This document shows, piece after piece, positions 51,488-59,910 of a stretch of 64,000 bases of DNA. Within the stretch, counting starts at the first letter, position 1; the number at the start of each line of letters is the position of its first letter. The notes below the pieces were generated by a model. The model searched no databases and was not told where the DNA came from. It saw only the letters and a list, made by a program, of their open reading frames with translations. Source of the DNA: Flavobacteriales bacterium (lineage in GTDB: Bacteria > Bacteroidota > Bacteroidia > Flavobacteriales_F > PHOS-HE28); assembly GCA_019638085.1 (NCBI GenBank), contig JAHBUL010000009.1:124001-188000 (forward strand), given 5' to 3'. A program made the position numbers and the translations under genes.

Positions 51488-52033
51488 ATGGCACTGCTGC
51501 TTGACAACCACCAAATGGCCGGAACGATAGAAACCCTCGAGGAATTGGTACGCGTCCTCGACGTCGAATCGCGTCCGGCCGGCTATATGGATGCCTTGTT
51601 GCGCTTGTCGATCACACCTGAAATGCTGGCTCCCTTCTGTCAGTGGAACACACGCCACTACACTCGGCAATGCATCCACCGCACGCGCGAGCACGAGCTG
51701 ATACTGATCTGCTACGAAGAAGGCCAACGCACGAGCATACACGACTACGACAGCCAGATGGCCTGGATCAAGCCGTTGATGGGCACTGTGCAGGAGGAAC
51801 GCTTCAAGATCGCCACCGGTGGAAGCTTGAAGCGCCATGGGCAGCGCGTATTGGAAACCGGGCGGTTGGCGTACATGGCCACCAAGAGCTGCATCCATCG
51901 GCATTCCAACGCCGGTCCCGGGAGGGCTGTCACCCTCAACCTGTATGCACGGCCCATCCGAAGTTGGCGCGTGTATGACGAGCGCACCGGCCTCGCATCC
52001 CTTTTAGGCACTACGGAGGCTGGAGGTGAATAA
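51488..52033 (+). CDS. Cysteine dioxygenase family protein
   Basis: This is a 181-residue cupin. The CDO type I segment NTRHYTRQCIHRTREHEL is followed by SIHDYDSQMAWIKPLMGTVQ, in which the HxH-type iron ligands of CDO and the conserved substrate-binding residues lie, though the first His of the usual HxH motif should be checked. CDO oxidises cysteine to cysteine sulfinate. It lies 14 bases upstream of the PAS kinase gene on the same strand, so it may share its transcript. Confidence 0.8.
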   Translation: MALLLDNHQMAGTIETLEELVRVLDVESRPAGYMDALLRLSITPEMLAPFCQWNTRHYTRQCIHRTREHELILICYEEGQRTSIHDYDSQMAWIKPLMGTVQEERFKIATGGSLKRHGQRVLETGRLAYMATKSCIHRHSNAGPGRAVTLNLYARPIRSWRVYDERTGLASLLGTTEAGGE

Positions 52034-52047
52034 CTTCGCCGGCACGA

Positions 52048-53256
52048 ATGCCACAAGGGGATACCAATGTGAACCCGGTCCATTTGGATCGAGTGCGCGA
52101 AATGCTTTTCGCCAGCGCTGCGGAAGGGTTGGTCCTCGTTGACCGCTCGGGCGCCATACGCATGAACAATCCGCGGTTGCTGGAATTGTTCGGTTACGCG
52201 GAAGGCGAACTCCTGGGCCGCTCCATTGAATTGCTGCTTCCTGAAAGCTTCCGCCATGCGCATGCCTCGCAGCGCGAAGGCTACAATGCGCGGCCGGCAA
52301 AACGGCATATGGGACGCGGCCGTGAACTGAACGGCCTGCGCAAGGATGGAACCATCTTTCCCGTGGAAGTGGGCCTGAACCACTTCACCGTGGACGATGA
52401 ACTTTACGTGATGGCCCTGGTAACGGACATTACGGAACGGAAAAGTGCCGAGGAAGCCCTGAAGCGCAATACGGCCGAGTTGGAGAAACGGGTGGAAGAG
52501 CGGACCGCGGAACTGGCCAAGGGTGCGCACGCCGTGGAGATCGCTTATGAACGAGAGAAGGAACTGCATGCGTTGAAGTCGCGCTTTGTTTCCATGGCCT
52601 CACATGAGTTCCGCACGCCGTTGAGCACCATCATGGGATCTGCCGACCTGATCGCGCGCTATACCGAAGGCCCGGGCAATGAAAAGGTACACAAGCATGT
52701 GCAGCGGATCCGCACCAAAGTGCGCGACCTTACCGCCATACTCAACGATTTTCTCTCTTTCGAACGCATCGGCCAAGGCGATATATCCACAGAACCGGAA
52801 GAGATCGATATCATCCATTTATGCATCGGGCTGATCGAGGAGCTTCGTGGCATGGCCAAGGCTGGCCAAGCACTGAAGTACGAACATACCAGCGATACGC
52901 GTACCGTGGTGTTGGACCGGAACATGTTGGTGAACACCATCACGAACCTGGTGACCAACGCCATCAAGTATTCACCCGAGGGCAGCCCGGTGACACTGCG
53001 GACAGCCATGGACGACGGCTGCCTGCGCATTGTAGTGATCGATAAGGGCATAGGCATCCCTGTCACGGATCAGCCCCAACTGTTCGACCCCTTCTTCCGT
53101 GCACAGAACGTGCTCACCATCCAAGGCACCGGCCTTGGGCTACATTTAGTGAAACGCTATCTGGACCTGATGGGTGGCGAGATCAACTACACCAGTACTC
53201 CGGGACAAGGCAGCACCTTCAATGTGCGCATTCCCGGAAAACACTACCGAACATGA
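52048..53256 (+). CDS. PAS-domain sensor histidine kinase
   Basis: This is a 402-residue soluble kinase without membrane helices. A PAS domain (residues about 14-130: AEGLVLVDRSGAIRMNNPRL, DITERK) is followed by a coiled coil, HisKA (SMASHEFRTPLSTIMG, phospho-His186) and HATPase (NLVTNAIKYSPEGSP, DKGIGIP, GTGLGLHLVKRYLDL). The PAS resembles those that hold haem or flavin in oxygen-sensing FixL-like kinases, but no ligand can be assigned. Its stop overlaps the response regulator start by four bases, so they are a pair. Confidence 0.92.
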   Translation: MPQGDTNVNPVHLDRVREMLFASAAEGLVLVDRSGAIRMNNPRLLELFGYAEGELLGRSIELLLPESFRHAHASQREGYNARPAKRHMGRGRELNGLRKDGTIFPVEVGLNHFTVDDELYVMALVTDITERKSAEEALKRNTAELEKRVEERTAELAKGAHAVEIAYEREKELHALKSRFVSMASHEFRTPLSTIMGSADLIARYTEGPGNEKVHKHVQRIRTKVRDLTAILNDFLSFERIGQGDISTEPEEIDIIHLCIGLIEELRGMAKAGQALKYEHTSDTRTVVLDRNMLVNTITNLVTNAIKYSPEGSPVTLRTAMDDGCLRIVVIDKGIGIPVTDQPQLFDPFFRAQNVLTIQGTGLGLHLVKRYLDLMGGEINYTSTPGQGSTFNVRIPGKHYRT

Positions 53257-54314
53257 AGACCCTACTACTGATCGAGGATGATGCCGATGTGCGGGACAAC
53301 ACCGCAGAGATCTTGGAACTCGCACATTACCGTGTGCTGAAAGCGGAGAACGGAAAGAAGGGCGTGGACCTCGCCCGGAAGGAATTGCCGGACCTGGTGC
53401 TTTGCGACATCATGATGCCTGAACTGGACGGCTATGGTGTACTGCACATGCTGGGTCGCTCGCCGGAGACCGCCGAGATCCCCTTCATTTTCCTCACGGC
53501 GAAGGCCGAACGCAGCGATGTGCGGCGCGGGATGGATCTAGGTGCCGACGATTACCTGACCAAGCCCTTTGAGGAAAGCGAATTGCTGAACGCCATTGAA
53601 GGTCGGCTAAAGCGTAGCGATCTTTTCCGCAAGGGCTTCGACCGTACGCTCAGTGGGCTCAACGACTTCATGGAGCAAGCGCGCGGTGTGGCCGCTTTGG
53701 AGGACCTGAGCAAGGACCGCAAGAACCGGAACATCGAGCGCAAGGGGATCCTTTTCCACGAAGGGGACGAAATGCGGTATGTGCCGTTCCTGGTCTCGGG
53801 TAAGGTGCGCACGTTCAAGGTGAACAACGACGGCAAGGAATTCGTGACCGGCCTGCACATCCCCGGAGATTTCATCGGCTACCTCGGCACCCTGGAAGGC
53901 GGCCATGCCATGGAGACCGCCGAGGCCATGGAGGACAGCGAAGTGGCCATGGTACCCCGGGACGACCTGATGCGCTTGCTCTACCGCGATCGCGATGTCT
54001 CCATGCGTTTCATCCGTATGCTGACCCATGAAATGGGCGAGAAACAGGAACGATTGCTGCAATTGGCCTATGCCAGCGTGCGGCAACGGGTGGCCCAAGC
54101 GCTCGTGTATCTCCATGATCGTTTCAGCGCAGAGCAATCAGAAGACCTTGGCGTTCGCATCAGTCGCGACGATCTGGCGGCCATTGTGGGTACGGCCACC
54201 GAATCCTTGATACGCTGCCTGACCGACCTGAAGGATGAAGGACTGATCACCACACAAGGTCGCGACATCCGCATCGCCGATCGGCGGAGATTGGAAAGGC
54301 TGGGGAACGCGTGA
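53253..54314 (+). CDS. Response regulator fused to a CRP/FNR-type DNA-binding module
   Basis: This is a 353-residue protein. Residues 1 to about 120 are a receiver (LLLIEDDADVRDN, LCDIMMPE with Asp52, LTKPF). Residues about 150-260 are a cyclic-nucleotide-binding-type jelly roll (ILFHEGDEMRYVPFLVSGKV, GDFIGYLG). Residues about 275-350 form the HTH_Crp winged helix (RDDLAAIVGTATESLIRCLT, LITTQGRDIRI). In the recognition helix the Glu and Arg that contact TGA half-sites in FNR are kept, while FNR's Ser is Ile. This combined architecture lets the kinase control an FNR-like output. It overlaps the kinase gene by four bases. Confidence 0.9.
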   Translation: MKTLLLIEDDADVRDNTAEILELAHYRVLKAENGKKGVDLARKELPDLVLCDIMMPELDGYGVLHMLGRSPETAEIPFIFLTAKAERSDVRRGMDLGADDYLTKPFEESELLNAIEGRLKRSDLFRKGFDRTLSGLNDFMEQARGVAALEDLSKDRKNRNIERKGILFHEGDEMRYVPFLVSGKVRTFKVNNDGKEFVTGLHIPGDFIGYLGTLEGGHAMETAEAMEDSEVAMVPRDDLMRLLYRDRDVSMRFIRMLTHEMGEKQERLLQLAYASVRQRVAQALVYLHDRFSAEQSEDLGVRISRDDLAAIVGTATESLIRCLTDLKDEGLITTQGRDIRIADRRRLERLGNA

Positions 54315-54452
54315 GTTCCAGCCCGGAAGTGTCCTAACCTCGGTTCTGATCGATCGAGATGGATGCCGAACGTCGCACTCACGAAATGAGCATTGTCACT
54401 TTTCATACCTGCCTAACTGGCTAGGTTGCACCATCGTTGAAGAAAACCACTC

Positions 54453-56111
54453 ATGCATACACGCTATTTCACCTTACTCGGAGCACTTTCTTCGTTCGTA
54501 GTTCTCGCACAGCAACCCTTGGCCATTCCACCCTTGTTGGAACAGGACACGTTCATGCTGAATGTCGGCCCGCACACCCACCAATTCTATCCCGGTGTGA
54601 CCACTCCAACCTTGGGTGTGAACGGTGAGTTCCTTGGCCCCACGCTGCTCTTCAACCATGGCGATACGGCCCGTCTCCGGGTGCAGAACGACATGTCGGA
54701 GATCACCACCATGCACTGGCACGGCATGCACGTGAGCGGCGATCAGGATGGCGGGCCGCAACGGATCATCGAACCCGGTGAATACTGGGATGCGAAGTAC
54801 AAGGTGGTCAATCCGGCAGGCACATACTGGTACCATCCACATCCGCACATGATGACCGCCTCACAGGTCACGCGTGGAGTTGCCGGTATGATCATCGTGC
54901 GGGATGATTTAGAGAGCGCGCTTGACCTACCGCGCACCTACGGCGTGGATGATATTCCCGTGGTCATTCAGGATCGGCGTTTCCTGGCCAACGGCAACAT
55001 GGTGGTAACGGCATACGGTGATTCGCTCCTGGTGAACGGTACGCCCCGTCCCTTTGTGGACCTGCCCGCACAGGTGGTCCGCTTGCGTTTGCTCAATGGC
55101 TCCAACTCGCGGGTGTACCGGATCGGGCTCCAAGGTGACAGCACCTTCCACATGATCGCTGGTGACGGCGGCATGTTGAATGCCACCGTCCCCTTACAGC
55201 GATTGAGCCTGAGCAACGGTGAACGGGCTGAGATCCTGCTCGACCTCAGCGGTATGGAAGGCGACAGTCTGTTGTTGATGAGCTTTGGAAGTGAGCTTTC
55301 TGAAACCGTGCCCGGCAGCGCCAACATCCTGTGGGAGACCAGTGCACTGAACGGGATCGACTTCCCCGTGCTTCGCATCCGGGTACAAGCTCCCACGTCG
55401 GAGCCGGTGACCACCCTACCCACCAGCCTCGTCAGTGTAACGCCGATCCCGGAAACCCAAGCCACGCGCACCCGGGTGAAGACGATCACGGGGAACGGCA
55501 TGGTGAGCATGGGCATGTTCCTGATCAACGGCCAAGAGTTCAACATGGATGTGGTGAACGATACGGTAGCCCTTGGTAGCACGGAGATCTGGACCTTCGT
55601 GAACAACTCGAACATGGCCCACCCCATGCATATCCATGGGGTTTCGTTCTACGTGATCGACCGCAATGGCGTGCCCGTTGCGCCTGAGGAGGCCGGCGCC
55701 AAGGATGTAGTGCTGGTGGAAAGGAGCGAGACCGTGCGCACGATCATGCGCTTCGACCACCCCACGAATGGATACCCTTACATGTACCATTGCCACAACC
55801 TGATGCATGAGGACCACATGATGATGCTCCAGTTCAACGTGACCGACATGACCACCTCGATCCCGGAAGCAGGGATATCCACGAAGGTTCATGTGTTCCC
55901 GAACCCAACAACGGCATCGGTCCGCTATGAAGCCCCGTTCGCCGTGGAGTCCGTCCGAGTTATGGACCTTATGGGCCGTGTGCTTCAGCGCATTCCGGGA
56001 ACCGGAAGTACCGCTGGCATCATTGACATGGGCTCGTTGCCAGCCGGCCTGTACACACTTACACTGGAAGGGAATGATGCATCCGCACGTGTGCGGGTAG
56101 TTCGGGAGTAA
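54453..56111 (+). CDS. Multicopper oxidase with T9SS sorting domain
   Basis: This is a 552-residue protein with signal peptide (ending VVLAQ, residue 20). Copper motifs in order: MHWHGMH (residues 87-93), YWYHPHPHMM (126-134), HPMHIHG (390-396) and YHCHNLMHEDHMMM (445-458), covering types 1, 2 and 3 copper. The length and arrangement suit a CueO/CotA-type oxidase acting on Cu(I), Mn(II) or phenols. From about residue 475 a T9SS C-terminal domain follows (VHVFPNPTTASVRYEA, LYTLTLEGNDASARVRVVRE). It is secreted or held on the cell surface. It is the first gene after the two-component pair but separated by 138 bases. Confidence 0.95.
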   Translation: MHTRYFTLLGALSSFVVLAQQPLAIPPLLEQDTFMLNVGPHTHQFYPGVTTPTLGVNGEFLGPTLLFNHGDTARLRVQNDMSEITTMHWHGMHVSGDQDGGPQRIIEPGEYWDAKYKVVNPAGTYWYHPHPHMMTASQVTRGVAGMIIVRDDLESALDLPRTYGVDDIPVVIQDRRFLANGNMVVTAYGDSLLVNGTPRPFVDLPAQVVRLRLLNGSNSRVYRIGLQGDSTFHMIAGDGGMLNATVPLQRLSLSNGERAEILLDLSGMEGDSLLLMSFGSELSETVPGSANILWETSALNGIDFPVLRIRVQAPTSEPVTTLPTSLVSVTPIPETQATRTRVKTITGNGMVSMGMFLINGQEFNMDVVNDTVALGSTEIWTFVNNSNMAHPMHIHGVSFYVIDRNGVPVAPEEAGAKDVVLVERSETVRTIMRFDHPTNGYPYMYHCHNLMHEDHMMMLQFNVTDMTTSIPEAGISTKVHVFPNPTTASVRYEAPFAVESVRVMDLMGRVLQRIPGTGSTAGIIDMGSLPAGLYTLTLEGNDASARVRVVRE

Positions 56112-56118
56112 CGCGAGT

Positions 56119-56580
56119 TCAATTATTCAACGCTCCTTGATCGATCCAGTCCTGGATGGTCTGGAGCTCTTCCAGCGTCAATTGTGTGTATCCCGGCGGT
56201 GGCATCATGGTACCGTAGATCCCGTCCCCGGACACTTTATGCCAGAGGACCGAAGCATCCAAGTTGCCTGGCACCACACGCTTCTCCGGGGCATAATTGG
56301 TGCTGGTCACGTTCACCAAGTTAACGTATGCCTCAGATGGGATCAGGTCCATACCGCCATAAGGAGGATGGCAAAGCCAGCACTTCGCGTGGAATATGGC
56401 GGCCACCTCCGTGAAGTAGGCCGTGTCGATCGTTACGATGGTGGTGTCAGTGGTGGTATCGATGGGCGCCACGGGCGGCACCGGCCTGGGCATCGGCACC
56501 GGTCCTTCATCCTTGGCACAAGATGCTATTACCAGTATCACACCGATGGTGATGAACCATTTCATTCGACGGGATCTCAT
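56119..56580 (-). CDS. Cytochrome c-type lipoprotein, last gene of the lysyl oxidase operon
   Basis: This is a 153-residue lipoprotein (signal KWFITIGVILVIASC, lipid Cys21). After a proline/threonine-rich linker a haem motif CWLCH (residues 67-71) and a possible axial Met in GTMMPPPGY follow, as in the small PSCyt1-like or c-type haem domains often found near surface-exposed proteins. Its ATG overlaps the DUF5777 gene's stop by four bases; an alternative start is ATG 56565. It probably passes electrons at the outer membrane. Confidence 0.82.
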   Translation of the reverse strand: MRSRRMKWFITIGVILVIASCAKDEGPVPMPRPVPPVAPIDTTTDTTIVTIDTAYFTEVAAIFHAKCWLCHPPYGGMDLIPSEAYVNLVNVTSTNYAPEKRVVPGNLDASVLWHKVSGDGIYGTMMPPPGYTQLTLEELQTIQDWIDQGALNN

Positions 56581-57497
56581 GGGCGCGGCATTCGGGGCTT
56601 GACAAAGAGCGTACGCGAGATATTGAAGCCGAGGAGGATATTGCCCTCATCGTATCGCACGGCAGGCGAAGTGTACAGGCGCTGCTCCACGATCTCCCCG
56701 CTGGATGCAATGATGATCTGGAATACGTGCCCCAGCGTGGCAAGCTCATATGCAATGGCCAGCGGGTTCAGGTGGTCAACCTGTTGCTGCCCTTGAACAA
56801 TGGGGGCATACTCAAAGAGGATGGAACCTTTGGGGGTGACCTTGACCCGCCCACTTAGTGGCACGGCCACCGTGAGGTTCTCTCCACCAGCCGGCGCCAG
56901 GTTCCGGTACTCGAAGGCGGCCGCTGCCTGTAGCGACAACACATCATTGAAGCGGCGGGCCACAATGAGTTGCGTATTGTAGTACATGCGGTGCTTGAAG
57001 GAATACTCGAACGGGGTGGTCAGATCCGCGAAGTAGTAGTTCTCCCGGACAGGAGGAAAGGCATCGGTCATCACCGCCGCATCAAAAAAGCCGGTGACCG
57101 AGATCGGCATGGAATTGTCCACCGTCTGCCGGAGCAGTCTGGCCTTCACCGCCAAGTCCACCAGCTTACCGTTCTTGCTGCGGCCAGCCTCCAGATGGAT
57201 CCGATCGGTCAAGGCATACTGGAAACCGAACCGGATATTGGCCGGCAGATCCAAGCCGAAGAACTGCTTGTAGGCCTGCTCATCCATACCGAACGCACCG
57301 AAGCGATGCTGGATCATAAAGCCGAAGGAGCGCTTCCTGGGCACCACCTCAACGGATTGGGCATTGATCACCTGCGACCACGAGAACGTGTTCGTCACCA
57401 GCTCACGTGGCATGTTCTCTTGTGCTAGTAGCGCGCTGCCTCCAAATGCCAGAAGCGCTGCAATGGCCGATCGTCCGAGTAAACTTCGATCGCTCAT
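56577..57497 (-). CDS. DUF5777-family outer-membrane beta-barrel protein
   Basis: This is a 306-residue protein with a signal peptide (IAALLAFGGSALLAQ) and regularly alternating beta-strands (SFGFMIQHRFGAFGMDEQAY, NIRFGFQYALTDRIHLEAGR, ILLGFNISRTLFVK at the C-terminus). It fits the DUF5777 barrel family that occurs beside cytochromes and YceI proteins in Bacteroidota. It may be a porin-like pore or scaffold that lets periplasmic electron carriers reach the surface. It overlaps both neighbours by four bases. Confidence 0.78.
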   Translation of the reverse strand: MSDRSLLGRSAIAALLAFGGSALLAQENMPRELVTNTFSWSQVINAQSVEVVPRKRSFGFMIQHRFGAFGMDEQAYKQFFGLDLPANIRFGFQYALTDRIHLEAGRSKNGKLVDLAVKARLLRQTVDNSMPISVTGFFDAAVMTDAFPPVRENYYFADLTTPFEYSFKHRMYYNTQLIVARRFNDVLSLQAAAAFEYRNLAPAGGENLTVAVPLSGRVKVTPKGSILFEYAPIVQGQQQVDHLNPLAIAYELATLGHVFQIIIASSGEIVEQRLYTSPAVRYDEGNILLGFNISRTLFVKPRMPRP

Positions 57498-57898
57498 TCG
57501 TGGGCAAGGGTTCGTATATAATGCACTAAGGCCCAGCGCTGCTCACGTGAGATCACCTGTTCGTAGGAAGCCATATCGCCTCTTCCGTGCGTGATCTTCC
57601 AGTACAGTGCACCATTGGATTGGGCCTGCACGAAGGGTGAACCCAGGTCGGCCGGGAGAACCGAAAGTGAAGTCGCGTTCGGACCATCACCCTTGCCTTG
57701 GGGACCATGGCAGGTCCAGCAGAGCGATGAGAATAGCCGGGCTCCCTTCGCTGCGGCCTTGGCATCATTCGCCAATGGATCCACCAGGGCATCCGCTTCC
57801 TTCGGTGCCTTCCACGGATCACTTGTGCCCGGGGCGATCCTGAAGGCAGAGACCAGCAGTACAACCAGGAGCACCAATGGTATGTATCGATAATTCAT
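57494..57898 (-). CDS. Periplasmic mono-haem cytochrome c
   Basis: This is a 134-residue cytochrome with an N-terminal signal or anchor (YIPLVLLVVLLVSAFRIAPG) and one class I haem motif CWTCHG (residues 60-65), with a possible axial Met in GRGDMASYEQVI near residue 110. The fold is close to that of alternative electron carriers of the SorB/CycA type. It lies between the polyferredoxin/TPR protein (3-base gap) and the DUF5777 gene (4-base overlap). Confidence 0.88.
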   Translation of the reverse strand: MNYRYIPLVLLVVLLVSAFRIAPGTSDPWKAPKEADALVDPLANDAKAAAKGARLFSSLCWTCHGPQGKGDGPNATSLSVLPADLGSPFVQAQSNGALYWKITHGRGDMASYEQVISREQRWALVHYIRTLAHE

Positions 57899-57901
57899 GG
57901 T

Positions 57902-59893
57902 TCACGGTTCATTAACTGCATTCCCCGGGCCTCCACCCTCCTGCGCCAGCACGGCCAATGCCTGCCGCGCGCGTGCATTTCCGGGATCCAATGCAAGCGC
58001 CTGCTGCAAGCTCGATCGAGCACCAATGGGGTCTCCGGTACGGGCCAACACCACGCCCAAAGTGTATTGAGCATTGCTGTCAGTGGGACGCAACTGCACC
58101 AGTCTGTCATACTGATAGAGCGCTTCCTTCCAGCGCCCTTGCCGGAGGTGAAGGGCACCGAGGTTATTCCGTACCAGTGCCTCATCTGCACCGTTGCGCA
58201 TGGCCTGCTCCAGCAGATCGATGGCCGCATCGTCATGTCCTTCCGCACTTTCCAGCGCGGACAGGGCCAGCTTCGGGCGTGGGTCGGACGGTGATCCTTG
58301 AAGGGACCGTTCGAACATCCCCCGTGCTTCCTCGATCCTGCCCGCACCAGCCAGGTCTATCCCCACTTGCAGCGCAGCATTCCCCAGCAGTTCATCGTCC
58401 CTCCCATGAGGGCGGGGTGTTCCCACCACGATGGCCGTCCTCCAAAGATCCAAGGCCCTCCTTTGGTCCCCTGCTGCCATGGCCAGTTCCGCCAACCGGC
58501 AGCGGGCTTCCACATGCTCGGGATCCTGCTCCACAATGCCTTCAAGCATGGCAATACCCTCGTCCATCCGGCCCGAAAGCAGATAGAGGTTCGCCAGTTC
58601 CTTGCGGCGATCGAGAGGGGCCACTATTCCCCAGGCCAATGCCTGCTCGTAATGTGCGATGCCCGCCTTCAGGTCCTCCTGATCGATCTTCGCCCCGCTC
58701 GCAGCTACAGCGGCCAGCTGCTTCATGGCGGACTTTCCACGCCAGGTGTGGATTTGCACAACAGCACTGTGTGCCAGCACCAGGACCAACAATATGGTGG
58801 ACCCCGCGTAGACCAGCCCAGCGGGAGCCATGCGTCCTTCTTTCCGCAGCACCACCCCTCGCACCTGCATGGTCTTCCGTTTCAAAAGCCGGTAACCCAC
58901 CAACACGAGGTAGGCGGAGCACACCGCGAGGCCAACAGCCAGGAGGAAGGCGACCGCGTCGTACAGCCCCCGGAAAATGAACATCGCGATCAGAAAGGTC
59001 ACCGCCAGCAGGATATCCTCACCCCAGGTGAAACTGTAACGGCCCTCATACGTGCCCAGTGGATGGCCCTTTCGGAACATCGGCGGCTTCCGGAATCCAT
59101 AGGTGATCGCATCCTCGGGACAGGCAGCGATGCAATCGAGATCCTTCAGGCAGCGCGGATTGGTCACCATGCCATGCTCGGCCAGTTCCTTATGGACGAG
59201 GATATCCGACGTGCAGGCCTTGGTACACAAGCCACACGAGGTGCAATCCTTGGCCACGTTGAGGGCAATGCGCCCCGGTGCGAACTGGTCCGCGATGCTG
59301 AAGATCGCGCCGTAGGGACAGGCTTGATAGCAGAAGCCGCGGCTGCCCAGTAGGTAGACGATGAGGAAGCCACAGATAAAGAAGGTGAGCACCGCAATGC
59401 CCGGAGGCGGCAGGTTCCGCCAGAGGTTGTCGGTACTGAAGGAGGACCACCCCCCTGCTGCACTGGCCTCCACCACATGGAGCGGCGTGGGATCCAATCC
59501 GTGGAACAGGGCCAGGATCTGTGGCCAGATGAAGAGGTAGCCCATCACCACGAAGGGGATCCATACCAAGGTGCGCGATCGGATCGAGGTCCGCGGGATA
59601 CGCAGCTTCTCCATCAGCCAACCGCAGGAATCCTGCAGGGCCAGTATATGGCATCCCCAAGAACAGAAGAAGCGACCGAAGAACAAGGTGGCCACGATCA
59701 CCAAGGCCATGAAGATGAAGCCGGCCGTGACGATGCCTTGGTGGATCGTGTACAGCACCTCGTTGAACTCCAGTGGCGCCAAGGTGGTCCCGCGCAACTT
59801 CCAGTGGACGAAATGTGCGATGAAAAGCACGTGCACGCCCACGAGCGTCGCAGTGCGCCACTTGCCGTATGAGCGGGTACGTTCAGTCGCCAT
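57902..59893 (-). CDS. NapH/CcoG-like polyferredoxin fused to TPR repeats
   Basis: This is a 663-residue membrane protein. The N-terminal part has about four helices with FCSWGCHILALQD (residues 76-88) and GFCYQACPYGAIF (187-198), typical of NapH/CcoG/NosR proteins. Two [4Fe-4S] clusters follow from CTSCGLCTKACTS (217-229) and CLKDLDCIAACPED (248-261). After two or three more helices, residues about 400-650 hold six or so TPR repeats (for example DPRPKLALSALESAEGHDDA, ALYQYDRLVQLRPTDSNAQY). The TPRs would lie on the side opposite the cytosol only if the helix count is odd, which needs topology prediction. It likely moves electrons from quinol or cytoplasmic ferredoxin to the periplasmic cytochrome. 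Confidence 0.88.
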   Translation of the reverse strand: MATERTRSYGKWRTATLVGVHVLFIAHFVHWKLRGTTLAPLEFNEVLYTIHQGIVTAGFIFMALVIVATLFFGRFFCSWGCHILALQDSCGWLMEKLRIPRTSIRSRTLVWIPFVVMGYLFIWPQILALFHGLDPTPLHVVEASAAGGWSSFSTDNLWRNLPPPGIAVLTFFICGFLIVYLLGSRGFCYQACPYGAIFSIADQFAPGRIALNVAKDCTSCGLCTKACTSDILVHKELAEHGMVTNPRCLKDLDCIAACPEDAITYGFRKPPMFRKGHPLGTYEGRYSFTWGEDILLAVTFLIAMFIFRGLYDAVAFLLAVGLAVCSAYLVLVGYRLLKRKTMQVRGVVLRKEGRMAPAGLVYAGSTILLVLVLAHSAVVQIHTWRGKSAMKQLAAVAASGAKIDQEDLKAGIAHYEQALAWGIVAPLDRRKELANLYLLSGRMDEGIAMLEGIVEQDPEHVEARCRLAELAMAAGDQRRALDLWRTAIVVGTPRPHGRDDELLGNAALQVGIDLAGAGRIEEARGMFERSLQGSPSDPRPKLALSALESAEGHDDAAIDLLEQAMRNGADEALVRNNLGALHLRQGRWKEALYQYDRLVQLRPTDSNAQYTLGVVLARTGDPIGARSSLQQALALDPGNARARQALAVLAQEGGGPGNAVNEP

Positions 59894-59910
59894 GGCCCAT
59901 CATCGCTTTG

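Noticed and set aside
54345-54360. TGATCGATCG upstream of the multicopper oxidase as a possible FNR-type box
   Set aside because: The half-sites overlap with a spacer that is too short and the second half is not ATCA; it does not fit TGATnnnnATCA.
57958-59353. Two long plus-strand frames (about 340 and 351 codons) opposite the polyferredoxin/TPR gene
   Set aside because: Both are antisense to a gene with four intact cysteine motifs and TPR repeats; no start signal or domain.
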